In this document: positions 15,548-23,390 of the stretch, piece after piece
How the letters are laid out: every line of letters begins with the position of its first letter
How positions within the stretch are numbered: position 1 is the stretch's first letter
Source: JAEDES01 sp964616405
GTDB lineage: Bacteria > Bacillota_I > Bacilli_A > RF39 > UBA660
DNA: 64,000 nt
Reading direction: 5' to 3'
Assembly: GCA_964616405.1 (NCBI GenBank)
Contig: CAZTRE010000004.1
Location: forward strand, 1 to 64,000
Made by a program: the position numbers and the translations under genes
The notes under the pieces: model-generated
Seen by the model: only the letters and a program-made list of their open reading frames with translations
What the model was told of the DNA's origin: nothing
The model's database searches: none

Positions 15548-16861
15548 TTATTTATTTAACTCTTTTAATAGTTCTACTACTTTACGCATTTCTAAATCGT
15601 ATTGAATCATTTCTAGTCCACCAAATTGATCTAAGAATTCTTCTTTTTTCATTTGGTATTTGTCTGCTAAATCACTAGCTTCTTTTTCAGCTTCTTCTGT
15701 TGTTACTTCGATCTTTTCAATAGTCATGATTTCTTCTAACATTAAACGATATAATACATTTGAATAAGCTTCTTTTTCTAGTTGAGCTTTTAAGTCCTTT
15801 TCAGTACTTCCTGTAAATTGGTAATAAAGATCTAATGAGATCCCTTGCATTTTCATTTGTTCAGAAAATCTTCCAAGTAATCTTTCAACTTCTTCATCAA
15901 CCATTTCTTCTGGAATGTCTACTTCTACGTTTTTAGCAACTTCTTCTAAGATTTTGTCTACGTATTTATTTTCGGCATCAACATCTTTTTGTGCCTTAAT
16001 AGAATCTTTAATAGCTGCTTTAAGTGTTTCTTCAGAGTTTACACCTTCCATACCTAAATCTTCAAAGAAATCTTCATCTAATTCTCTTGCAATTTTTTGT
16101 TTGATTTCATTTACTTTAACCTTAAATACTACTTTAGCTCCTGCTAATTCAGCAGCTCCATAGTCTTTTGGAAATTCTAAATCAAGATCTTTTTCTTCGC
16201 CAGTTTTCATACCTTTTACTTTTTCTTCAAAGCCTGGAATAAATGTATTTGAACCAATTTCTAAAGAATAGTTTTCTCCTTTTCCACCTTCAAATGCTAC
16301 ACCCTCTTTGAATCCTTCAAAGTCGATTACTGCAACGTCGCCTTCTTCAACAACACCTTCTTCTTTAGTTGTTAATTCAGTATATCTTTCTAATAAATGT
16401 CCCATTTCATGATTAATTTCTTCATCAGTAACTTCTACAGTTTCTGGTTTAATATTTAAGCCTTTATATTTGTTAACTTTAACTTCTGGCTTTGTTATAA
16501 TTTTAAACGAAAATTCAACACCATTTTCATTAATACTTTTTAAATCAACAGCAGGTTGAACAACTGGAATTAATTTTGACTCATCCATTGCTTTAACATA
16601 TGCATCTTGTAATACAAGATCTGCAGCATCTAAGAATAATGATTCTTTTCCAAAGTTTTTTTCATAAATATCTCTTGGAACTTTTCCTACACGAAATCCA
16701 TCAACTTTAGCTGTCTTTTGTTTTTTAGCAAAAGCTTTATCTAAAGCTTTAGTCCAATCAGCTCCCTCAATTTTAATAACAACGTCATGAACGTTTTTCT
16801 TTGTCTTTTTTGTTTCTTTAATTTCTTCTTTTGTTTCTTTTACTTCTTTTGTTTTTGCCAT
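15548..16861 (-). CDS. tig: Trigger factor (ribosome-associated chaperone)
   Basis: A 437-residue trigger factor. The N-terminal ribosome-binding domain includes the FRVGKVPRDIYEKNFG signature loop. A central FKBP-type peptidyl-prolyl isomerase domain (~160-245) has GDVAVIDFEGF and FIPGFEEKVKGMK, and a helical C-terminal chaperone arm follows. The N-terminus has an unusual Lys/Glu/Thr-rich extension of about 25 residues before the domain proper. Start chosen at ATG 16861 since GGAGG is eight bases upstream; the earlier in-frame TTG is inside that site. Confidence 0.95.
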   Translation of the reverse strand: MAKTKEVKETKEEIKETKKTKKNVHDVVIKIEGADWTKALDKAFAKKQKTAKVDGFRVGKVPRDIYEKNFGKESLFLDAADLVLQDAYVKAMDESKLIPVVQPAVDLKSINENGVEFSFKIITKPEVKVNKYKGLNIKPETVEVTDEEINHEMGHLLERYTELTTKEEGVVEEGDVAVIDFEGFKEGVAFEGGKGENYSLEIGSNTFIPGFEEKVKGMKTGEEKDLDLEFPKDYGAAELAGAKVVFKVKVNEIKQKIARELDEDFFEDLGMEGVNSEETLKAAIKDSIKAQKDVDAENKYVDKILEEVAKNVEVDIPEEMVDEEVERLLGRFSEQMKMQGISLDLYYQFTGSTEKDLKAQLEKEAYSNVLYRLMLEEIMTIEKIEVTTEEAEKEASDLADKYQMKKEEFLDQFGGLEMIQYDLEMRKVVELLKELNK

Positions 16862-16930
16862 TTGTATTCCCTCCAACGTCTATATTATACATTATAATCT
16901 CTACTAAAACAACAACTTTTAACAATAATG

Positions 16931-17398
16931 TTATTTACTATCAGCTGAGGCTTTATTTGATTTTAATAGTGACTTTGGACCTCCTTTTTTTATAAACATT
17001 CTGCTTACTACTTCAAAATAGTTTTTTTCCTGAGTTAAAAATTCGGTAGCTGCTTGCTTACTAACTATACGCATTTTAAATATTGTATCACTCTTTGGTG
17101 CTTGGATTTTTTCACTCGTTGCATATTCAAATACACCATCAGCCTCATCGGAATAAGCGATTATATGGCTAGGAACGCCCATTTGCTTATATAACGCATC
17201 AGTTTCTCTATTATAGCTTTCAATATCTGTACCTTGCTCAATTAAAGGAGTAGTTTTTGAATTACCATAGGTTAACTCTACTCGATTAACTTCTCTATTA
17301 TATAACTCTGGATAGTTATCCTGTAATATATCGATAATTCTTTTATCACTTATTGATAAAGCTCTTTCAGTCATTGGTATTTTATAATATTTTTTCAT
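16931..17398 (-). CDS. Uncharacterised 155-residue protein
   Basis: A soluble protein with no recognised family, about half of it charged. It contains a YKIPMTERALSISDKRIID opening and a C-terminal SKQAATEFLTQEKNYFEVVSRM helix. No membrane or signal segment is present. An AAGGAGG site before the ATG supports expression. It stands alone between tig and another unknown gene, with a 165-base gap upstream that contains a TATAAT-like box but no good -35. Confidence 0.65.
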   Translation of the reverse strand: MKKYYKIPMTERALSISDKRIIDILQDNYPELYNREVNRVELTYGNSKTTPLIEQGTDIESYNRETDALYKQMGVPSHIIAYSDEADGVFEYATSEKIQAPKSDTIFKMRIVSKQAATEFLTQEKNYFEVVSRMFIKKGGPKSLLKSNKASADSK

Positions 17399-17563
17399 TA
17401 GTATTCCTCCTTTTTATAATTATGTTTAAATGTAAATCCCTACTTATTATAATATCAAAATTTTTTACTTTTTTCTAACATTTGGGCGATATTAAAATTA
17501 TTTAGTTAATAACTATATATTTTGACAGTTTATTTACAGGCCATAGAAAAATAAAAATAACTA

Positions 17564-18010
17564 TTAATTAGTCATTTTGCCATTATTTTTATTTGAAACT
17601 TGTTGCGCTTGTTTAACAATTATTTTTACCGCGGTAAATTTCTCTTCTTCAGTATTTACTGTCATTCCTTCAAAAGGCGTCATATCAAAAAAGTCTCTGG
17701 CCCAAGATAACTGTTGTATGCCTTCTTCTGTTATTCCTGGTAATCTTTTTAAATCATCAATTTCCAATAACTGATGTAAATTTTCAATATCATGACGATG
17801 TAAAAGTTCTTTATACTCCTGATCTACATTCATCCAATCAATTGGAAAACGATAATTCAAAGTTTTTTTAGCTGCTTCTTTAGCGGCTAAAGCACTATTT
17901 ATTTCATCTATTAATTCTTCTTGGCTTGATGCGTTTAATATTCTATATCTTAATGCAATTAATTGTGCTATATTATAATCTTTAAATTTTTTATAATCAC
18001 TTTGTATCAT
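17564..18010 (-). CDS. Uncharacterised helical protein with HhH-like segment
   Basis: A 148-residue soluble protein. Around residues 75-105 the sequence LHQLLEIDDLKRLPGITEEG resembles a helix-hairpin-helix DNA-binding turn, though one motif alone is weak evidence. The N-terminal 60 residues are helical with Ala-rich repeats. AGAGGT precedes the ATG. It is divergent from trpS. Function not known. Confidence 0.62.
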   Translation of the reverse strand: MIQSDYKKFKDYNIAQLIALRYRILNASSQEELIDEINSALAAKEAAKKTLNYRFPIDWMNVDQEYKELLHRHDIENLHQLLEIDDLKRLPGITEEGIQQLSWARDFFDMTPFEGMTVNTEEEKFTAVKIIVKQAQQVSNKNNGKMTN

Positions 18011-18147
18011 GTTTAGTACCTCTTACAACGAATTCGTTTAAAATTATTTTTTATTATAACATATTATTGTTTTTTTACAATTTAAATGTAATTTATTAAG
18101 AAAATTTATACATTTCATGTTAAAATAATGTTTAGGAAGTGATAAAT

Positions 18148-19149
18148 ATGCAAAAAACTATATTAACGGGATTACGGCCAACTGGTAATTTACATTTAGG
18201 ACATTATTTTGGAGCTTGTAGTAATTATTTAAAATTACAAGATTCATATGACTTTTATTTAGAAATTGCTGATGTACAAGCTTTAACCGATAATTTTGAT
18301 AATCCAGATAAAGTAAGAATTAATGTTTATGAAATAACAAAGGATTTATTGGCGATTGGAATGGATCCTAAAAAAGTTCATTTCTTTATTCAATCAAAAA
18401 TACCAGAGATTGCAGAATTGACAGTTTTTTATTCTAACCTAGTGACTGTAGCAAGACTTCAAAGAAATCCGACTGTAAAAAGTGAAATGGCTCAAAAGAA
18501 AGAGTTATTTGGAGCTAATGGAGAAAGCATTACTTATGGTTTCTTAGGATACCCTGTTAGCCAAGCGGCTGATATTACCGCTTTTGATGGTGAAGTTGTC
18601 CCTGTTGGAGATGATCAATTACCATTACTTGAACAATGCCGTGAGATTGTTAGAAAGTTTAATTCTATTTATGGAGAAGTATTGAAAGAACCACAACAAG
18701 TTTTAAGTGATGCTACTCGTGTTAAGGGATTAGATGGAAATGATAAAATGGGAAAAAGCCTAGGAAATGCAATTTACTTAGTTGATGACTATGAGACAAT
18801 CAAGAAAAAAGTTATGGGAGCTGTTACCGATCCTAATAAAATTAAAAAGGATGATCCAGCAAATCCTGATGTATGTATGGTCTACTATTATCACAATTTA
18901 GTTAATAAAGATAATTTGAAAACTGTATGTAGTGAATGTAAAAATGGTTCTCGCGGTTGTGTTCAATGTAAAAAAGAATTAATTGAAGCTATGCATGAAT
19001 TTTTAAGACCAATTCAAGAAAGACGTAAATTCTATGAAGATAATCCTGATGAGGTAAAAAGAATCCTTGAGGAAGGTACAAAACAAGCGAGAATTAAAGC
19101 ACAAGAAAAAATGATTGAAGTTAAAAAAGCAATGAAAATAGACTACTAG
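18148..19149 (+). CDS. trpS: Tryptophanyl-tRNA synthetase
   Basis: A 333-residue class I synthetase that charges tRNA-Trp. It has the HIGH-type motif GNLHLGHY near residue 14, the TrpRS AQKKELFGANGESITYGF and FLGYPVSQAADI blocks, and the KMSKS-type motif DKMGKS. A Cys-rich C-terminal insert (CSECKNGSRGCVQC) is present. The start is ATG 18148, eight bases after AGGAAG; a GTG nine bases upstream overlaps that site. The leader is too short for a T-box riboswitch. It is next to yjbA, as in B. subtilis. Confidence 0.95.
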   Translation: MQKTILTGLRPTGNLHLGHYFGACSNYLKLQDSYDFYLEIADVQALTDNFDNPDKVRINVYEITKDLLAIGMDPKKVHFFIQSKIPEIAELTVFYSNLVTVARLQRNPTVKSEMAQKKELFGANGESITYGFLGYPVSQAADITAFDGEVVPVGDDQLPLLEQCREIVRKFNSIYGEVLKEPQQVLSDATRVKGLDGNDKMGKSLGNAIYLVDDYETIKKKVMGAVTDPNKIKKDDPANPDVCMVYYYHNLVNKDNLKTVCSECKNGSRGCVQCKKELIEAMHEFLRPIQERRKFYEDNPDEVKRILEEGTKQARIKAQEKMIEVKKAMKIDY

Positions 19150-19165
19150 TGTAGCCTATTTTTTT
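19137..19165 (+). terminator. Bidirectional terminator between trpS and yjbA
   Basis: AATAG-A-CTAC (19137-19146) pairs with GTAG-C-CTATT around TAGT, giving nine pairs and one mismatch, followed by T7 on the plus strand. On the minus strand it is followed by TTTT, so it can end both convergent genes. Confidence 0.75.
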
Positions 19166-19800
19166 ATATACGTTAATCTTACAATGTCATAAAGTTTATT
19201 GTGCTTTTCGGAATAGTTTTTTTCAATATCATTTTTAATTTTCATATATTTCTCATAAAATGACAAATCATCCTTCTTGAAAAGCTCTTCATAAAGAAAT
19301 GTTAATTTATCAATATTGTTTTCTTCATATATGTTGTCCATTTCTTTCAATAAGTAGCGTTTCTTTTTTATTTCTTGTCTAGTTAAGAATTGTTCTATTG
19401 AATATTTACTTAATACTTTATATTCAATGGTTTCTTCATTCAAATCACTTGCCTCTTCTAATAAATCTTCTTCTTCATCTAAAAGCAAGGAACTCTTGCC
19501 AATTATTTTGCCAGTACTATTAAATTCTAAGGCAATAACCTTGTTTAAGTCCGATACAAGGGTGGCATACTCTAAATTTTTTGTTTTTTTATATAGAGAT
19601 GTTTCTCCTTTTATTTTTTCTAGTAAGTCACTTGATACGCAAACTTTTTTATTTAGTAAATCATTTAAAGTTTTAGTAGATACTCTTAATAAAGGAATTC
19701 TTTTAACGTGTTCAGGATAATCTTTATCATCCCATTCAAAGAATTCAATTAATCTTTCTTCATCAGTAAAATTTAATAATACATCATAAATATATGTCAT
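19156..19800 (-). CDS. YjbA-like (DUF3603/UPF0736) protein
   Basis: A 214-residue protein starting MTYIYDVLLNFTDEERLIEFFEW, the hallmark opening of the YjbA/DUF3603 family. It then has a VPLL-like core, an acidic middle and a long helical C-terminal half. The molecular role is unknown. Its position convergent with trpS matches yjbA-trpS in B. subtilis, which strengthens the assignment. Its ATG overlaps the TGA stop of the upstream membrane protein gene (ATGA). Confidence 0.75.
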   Translation of the reverse strand: MTYIYDVLLNFTDEERLIEFFEWDDKDYPEHVKRIPLLRVSTKTLNDLLNKKVCVSSDLLEKIKGETSLYKKTKNLEYATLVSDLNKVIALEFNSTGKIIGKSSLLLDEEEDLLEEASDLNEETIEYKVLSKYSIEQFLTRQEIKKKRYLLKEMDNIYEENNIDKLTFLYEELFKKDDLSFYEKYMKIKNDIEKNYSEKHNKLYDIVRLTYIKK

Positions 19801-20009
19801 TTTAGTTTTTCCTTTCTAATTACCAATCCAATTATTACTAGTAATATTCCGAGAGGGAGAAGATATCCTCCACCATATGTAAATAGAAATATTAAATATT
19901 CTTTAATAGTATAACCAAAAGAAAATAAATTAATGTATACGATTGTATAAATCAGTCCATAAACCATTAAAATATAGCCAATTATTAAAAATAATAGTTT
20001 TATTATCAT
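19797..20009 (-). CDS. Small two-helix membrane protein
   Basis: A 70-residue hydrophobic protein with two predicted membrane helices (residues ~3-30 and ~42-64) and a short basic tail RKEKLK. It ends in TGA overlapping the yjbA ATG, so the two are probably translationally coupled. No family recognised. It lacks Cys and charged residues in the helices. Confidence 0.6.
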   Translation of the reverse strand: MIIKLLFLIIGYILMVYGLIYTIVYINLFSFGYTIKEYLIFLFTYGGGYLLPLGILLVIIGLVIRKEKLK

Positions 20010-20043
20010 AATTTACTTTATGTACTTTAACAATTTTATATAC

Positions 20044-20071
20044 AAAAAAGAAAGTCTTAATTTGACTTTCT
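20044..20071 (-). terminator. Terminator of rmuC
   Basis: Minus-strand AGAAAGTC (20064-20071) pairs perfectly with GACTTTCT (20049-20056) over 8 bp, followed by TTTTTG. It lies right after the rmuC stop. Confidence 0.85.
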
Positions 20072-20072
20072 A

Positions 20073-21146
20073 TTAATTACTATCTATTTGTTTGACTACT
20101 TCGACGTCTACTTTGTTGATAGCTTCAAATTTTTTAGTTATTTTATCAGTTGTAATGGTTACATTTTCAACATCTTTATTAACTGTTTGAATACTTTTCG
20201 CAAGTTTATCCCAACGTTCTTTATATCTTGCAAATTCTAAACCAAGTTTATTTAATTCTTCATGGATTATTGATGTATATTTATCTCGTTCCATATTTTT
20301 GATAATCATTTCTACGACTGTTAATGTGGAAATTAGAGTCGTTGGAGAAGTGATCCAAACACGTTTTCTATATGCATAGTTTATGATATCTTGATGATAT
20401 GCGTTTACTTCAGCAAATATTGCTTCTGCTGGTAGAAAAAGAATGGCTTGATCAGCTGTTTCTCCTGGAATAATGTATTTACTACTAATAGCATCTATGT
20501 GTTTTTTCATATCTTGTTTAAACATTTTTTCATAGTTATCACGCATATCTGGTGATAATTTTTTATCAACCATTAACTGATAATGTTCTAATGGAAACTT
20601 AGAATCAATGGCAATAGTTCCTAAAGGTTCTGGAGCAAAAACTACAGAATCAGCAATTACACCAGTTGACAGGGTGTATTGTAGTTTGAAGATGTTATCA
20701 TTTTTCTCTCCAAAGACACTAGTTAAAATATGTTTTAAATTTACTTCTCCAAAAATACCTCTAGTCTTTTTATCTGTTAAAATACTTTGAAGACTGACGA
20801 TATCAGTTGATAGAGTCTCTATTTTCTTTTGAGCTTCATCAATTTTAGATAATCTTTCAATAACACTCATGAATGTTTTATTGGTTTTTTCAAAGTTCTC
20901 ATCTAGACGGGTATTTACTTTCTCGTTGATAGCAAGTAATCGTTTTTCTAACTGTTCATTTAAATCTTGGAAATCTTTATTTATGTTTCGACTTAAATCT
21001 GCTTTAAAATCTCCCATTTCTTTTGTAATACTCACCTCAAGTTTTCCTAATCGTTCAGTTATATTGCTTTCATTGATATTTTTAAATAAAGAAAGCACAC
21101 CTATAATAAGTATTAATATTAATAAAATTATAATTATGTAATCCAT
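20073..21146 (-). CDS. rmuC: RmuC family DNA recombination protein
   Basis: A 357-residue protein with an N-terminal membrane helix (~2-20), a coiled coil (~25-120) and the RmuC nuclease-like domain (~130-330). Family blocks visible include GIFGEVNLKHILTSVFG, DSVVFAPEPLGTIAIDSKFP and VWITSPTTLISTLTVVEM. RmuC proteins limit chromosomal inversions between short repeats and carry a restriction-endonuclease-like core. The start is set at ATG 21146, six bases after AAGGTG, and not at the earlier GTG that is inside this site. Confidence 0.92.
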   Translation of the reverse strand: MDYIIIILLILILIIGVLSLFKNINESNITERLGKLEVSITKEMGDFKADLSRNINKDFQDLNEQLEKRLLAINEKVNTRLDENFEKTNKTFMSVIERLSKIDEAQKKIETLSTDIVSLQSILTDKKTRGIFGEVNLKHILTSVFGEKNDNIFKLQYTLSTGVIADSVVFAPEPLGTIAIDSKFPLEHYQLMVDKKLSPDMRDNYEKMFKQDMKKHIDAISSKYIIPGETADQAILFLPAEAIFAEVNAYHQDIINYAYRKRVWITSPTTLISTLTVVEMIIKNMERDKYTSIIHEELNKLGLEFARYKERWDKLAKSIQTVNKDVENVTITTDKITKKFEAINKVDVEVVKQIDSN

Positions 21147-21164
21147 TGTATACACCTTCTCTTT

Positions 21165-21743
21165 CTATTCTATTTTGAATTCTTTAGATATAAATTTAGT
21201 GATATAATACGCTATTATTAATATAATAGTAATAAAAATTATGGCCTTAAAATTAGTTAGGCTTTCAATAAAGCTTTTACCAATATAGGCCCAAAATGTG
21301 ACCATAAATATCTTTCCTATTAATAAGGCAGTAAGATATTTTTTCTTGGATATTCCTGTTACACCAGCAAGTAAATTTATAAAACAAGATGGCGTAAATG
21401 GTAATGTTATTAGTAATACGAGATTGGTTATTGGTATTTTTTTAAAATTTGCAGTCTTTTTTAATATTTTATCTTTAGTTTTTTCTTGAACGATTTTAAA
21501 TACTAAGTTATTTGAAAGATAATAAAAAAATAAGTATGTTAGGCTGCTGCCTAGAATTGTGGCTATCCAAGATAGTAATATACCTGGGAGGAATCCAAAG
21601 GCATTTACGTTTAGAGTAACGAAGGCCCCTAGGGGAAGAATTGGAAGAAATGATTCTACTAATATTAGAAAAAATCCTACTAGCCAACCACCATTTGCGA
21701 TTAAAGAAGTTGCTGTTTCAATTAATTCGCTTAGTGTTGCCAT
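21165..21743 (-). CDS. DedA/VTT-domain membrane protein
   Basis: A 192-residue integral membrane protein with four or five helices. It has the VTT (SNARE-associated/DedA) signature, with an ESFLPILPLGAFVTLN re-entrant segment near residue 30 and a TPSCFINLLAGVTGI segment near residue 120. Members are involved in lipid scrambling and membrane homeostasis. It sits 18 bases upstream of rmuC in the same direction and follows the rhodanese gene, so the three may be one transcript. Confidence 0.85.
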   Translation of the reverse strand: MATLSELIETATSLIANGGWLVGFFLILVESFLPILPLGAFVTLNVNAFGFLPGILLSWIATILGSSLTYLFFYYLSNNLVFKIVQEKTKDKILKKTANFKKIPITNLVLLITLPFTPSCFINLLAGVTGISKKKYLTALLIGKIFMVTFWAYIGKSFIESLTNFKAIIFITIILIIAYYITKFISKEFKIE

Positions 21744-21776
21744 ACAATCACCTTCTTGTTTTATTATAGTATAATT

Positions 21777-22073
21777 CTATTTCCTTAACAAGTAATTATT
21801 AAATCCACCAGTAATGTTTACAGTTTTATATCCTTGAGCATTTAAGCGATTTACTAAGTTTTGACTTGATGTTCCTGATTGACAGTAAATATAGTATATT
21901 TGATTTTTATCTAAATATTTTTCAGGGGATATTCTAAGTAATGTTGGGGAAATATTTTTAGCTGTTGGAATTCGATTTAACTGATATTCATAGTTCGTTC
22001 TAATATCTAATATATTTAAAGGTTTATTAGAATATAACATATTTAGTAATTCTTCAATCTCTATGCTCTTCAT
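21777..22073 (-). CDS. Single-domain rhodanese
   Basis: A 98-residue cytoplasmic rhodanese. It shows the NILDIRTNYEYQLNRIPTAKNI CH2A-type motif region, and the active-site loop YCQSGTSSQNL with the catalytic Cys, followed by GYKTVNITGGF. Such proteins transfer sulfane sulfur from a Cys persulfide. AGGTG precedes the ATG. It lies just beyond the terminator that closes the large secretion/pilus cluster and probably belongs with the DedA-like and rmuC genes. Confidence 0.88.
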   Translation of the reverse strand: MKSIEIEELLNMLYSNKPLNILDIRTNYEYQLNRIPTAKNISPTLLRISPEKYLDKNQIYYIYCQSGTSSQNLVNRLNAQGYKTVNITGGFNNYLLRK

Positions 22074-22098
22074 TTTTTCACCTCCAGTATATTAGATG

Positions 22099-22127
22099 AA
22101 AAAAAAGAATCTAGGTTATAGATTCTT
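22099..22127 (-). terminator. Terminator closing the pilus/secretion cluster
   Basis: On the minus strand AAGAATCTA and TAGATTCTT form a perfect 9-bp stem (22119-22127 and 22105-22113) with a 5-base loop, then T6. It overlaps the stop of the last cluster gene and marks the 3' boundary of the 25.7-kb block. Confidence 0.9.
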
Positions 22128-23373
22128 ATTTAACTAAGTATGGATCTTCTTCAGTACCGGTACCACTCTTGTACATAACTTCTGAGTTTAAATAAACTAC
22201 TGGTCTAACTCTAGCATACATCATAGCTTTTTTATCAATAAGACCATTGCCAGCATCAACCATATATGCATCTGATGAAGTAGAAGCAACAGCGGTAGCT
22301 GTCCACCAACTATAATTTGATATTAAGTAATTGTAATTTTGACATGATGGGCTTGATGGGTTAGTACAATTTTGGTCAATACTAGCATTCATAAAATCAG
22401 CCACTGTTAGTAAACTAATTTGTTGGTTTCTCATGACTTCTTTACATTCAACAGCTTGTTCTGCTCCAGATTGAGTAAGTCCACGTTTAGCAACACACGT
22501 ATTATGAGAAACAATTCTACCCTTATCTTTATCACTTAGTAAATTCTTAGTAATAGTTTCATCTTTTGTACTATATAGTTCTGATAATTTTTCCCTAATT
22601 CTACTTGAAGAATAATTATTTATACCAGCACTATAATTAGTATCTTGATTAAATCTATCGTCCCATGGAACTAAAATATTTAATGGCTCTGCCATAACAA
22701 GAACTAAATTATTAGAGGAATTTATTTTTACAATTCTCCATAGAGCACTATCTAATTGAACATAATTATTAACTTGTTCTCCACGGAAAACATAATTTCC
22801 ATCTTTATTGTATAACCCATAACCAGAACTTACAATTTTATTATCATCTCTAACTACTTTATATAAAGCTTTAGAGGAATATGATTCACCACAATCTAAT
22901 TTTGGAATATAGATATAGTTTGAACCAGCCTTTTGAACTCTTACAGATCCAGTACATAATGAATTAGTATACTTTGAAAGATCTTTCATTTTTCCTTCGG
23001 CAACTAAAACTGAGACATCTACTGTTTGAGAATTTCCATCATTTTTAGGAAGACTCTCTTTGTGATCTGCAAAGTAAGATTCAGCTGCATTTGCCATAAT
23101 CGTTTCTATTTCTTCATAAGTTTTTTTACCACCAAAAAGTGAAGTAATAAAGACTATTAACAATATACCTATAATAATGACTATGATTACGGTAAACATT
23201 ATTTTTATTAATTTAGCTTTGTCTTTTTCCCTATTTGAACCACTACTTTTATTACTACCAGAATCACTTGAAAAAGAATTATCTGTATCATATTCTTCTT
23301 CAAGATCATTCATTTCTTCAGTAATGATTTCTTTTCCTGTATTTTTATCTACATTAAAATTCATCTTATCCAT
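22126..23373 (-). CDS. Membrane-anchored DUF6273-like protein, last gene of cluster
   Basis: A 415-residue protein. A Ser/Asp-rich cytoplasmic N-terminus (1-~55) is followed by one membrane helix (~57-80). A small domain of pilin-like shape follows (YFADHKESLP to YIPKLDCG, ~95-165), then a C-terminal domain with WRIVKI, SWWTATA and ARVRPVVYL motifs typical of DUF6273 proteins. The same small domain and C-terminal repeats recur in the 600-residue protein at 44459. It is probably an extracytoplasmic, surface-exposed part of the machine. Ligand unknown. AAAGGAGA precedes the ATG. Confidence 0.7.
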   Translation of the reverse strand: MDKMNFNVDKNTGKEIITEEMNDLEEEYDTDNSFSSDSGSNKSSGSNREKDKAKLIKIMFTVIIVIIIGILLIVFITSLFGGKKTYEEIETIMANAAESYFADHKESLPKNDGNSQTVDVSVLVAEGKMKDLSKYTNSLCTGSVRVQKAGSNYIYIPKLDCGESYSSKALYKVVRDDNKIVSSGYGLYNKDGNYVFRGEQVNNYVQLDSALWRIVKINSSNNLVLVMAEPLNILVPWDDRFNQDTNYSAGINNYSSSRIREKLSELYSTKDETITKNLLSDKDKGRIVSHNTCVAKRGLTQSGAEQAVECKEVMRNQQISLLTVADFMNASIDQNCTNPSSPSCQNYNYLISNYSWWTATAVASTSSDAYMVDAGNGLIDKKAMMYARVRPVVYLNSEVMYKSGTGTEEDPYLVK

Positions 23374-23390
23374 ATGTATATCTCCTTTTA

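Noticed and set aside
18011..18147. T-box riboswitch upstream of trpS.
   Set aside because: The leader between the divergent gene and trpS is only about 135 bases, and no specifier loop, T-box sequence or terminator/antiterminator pair was visible.
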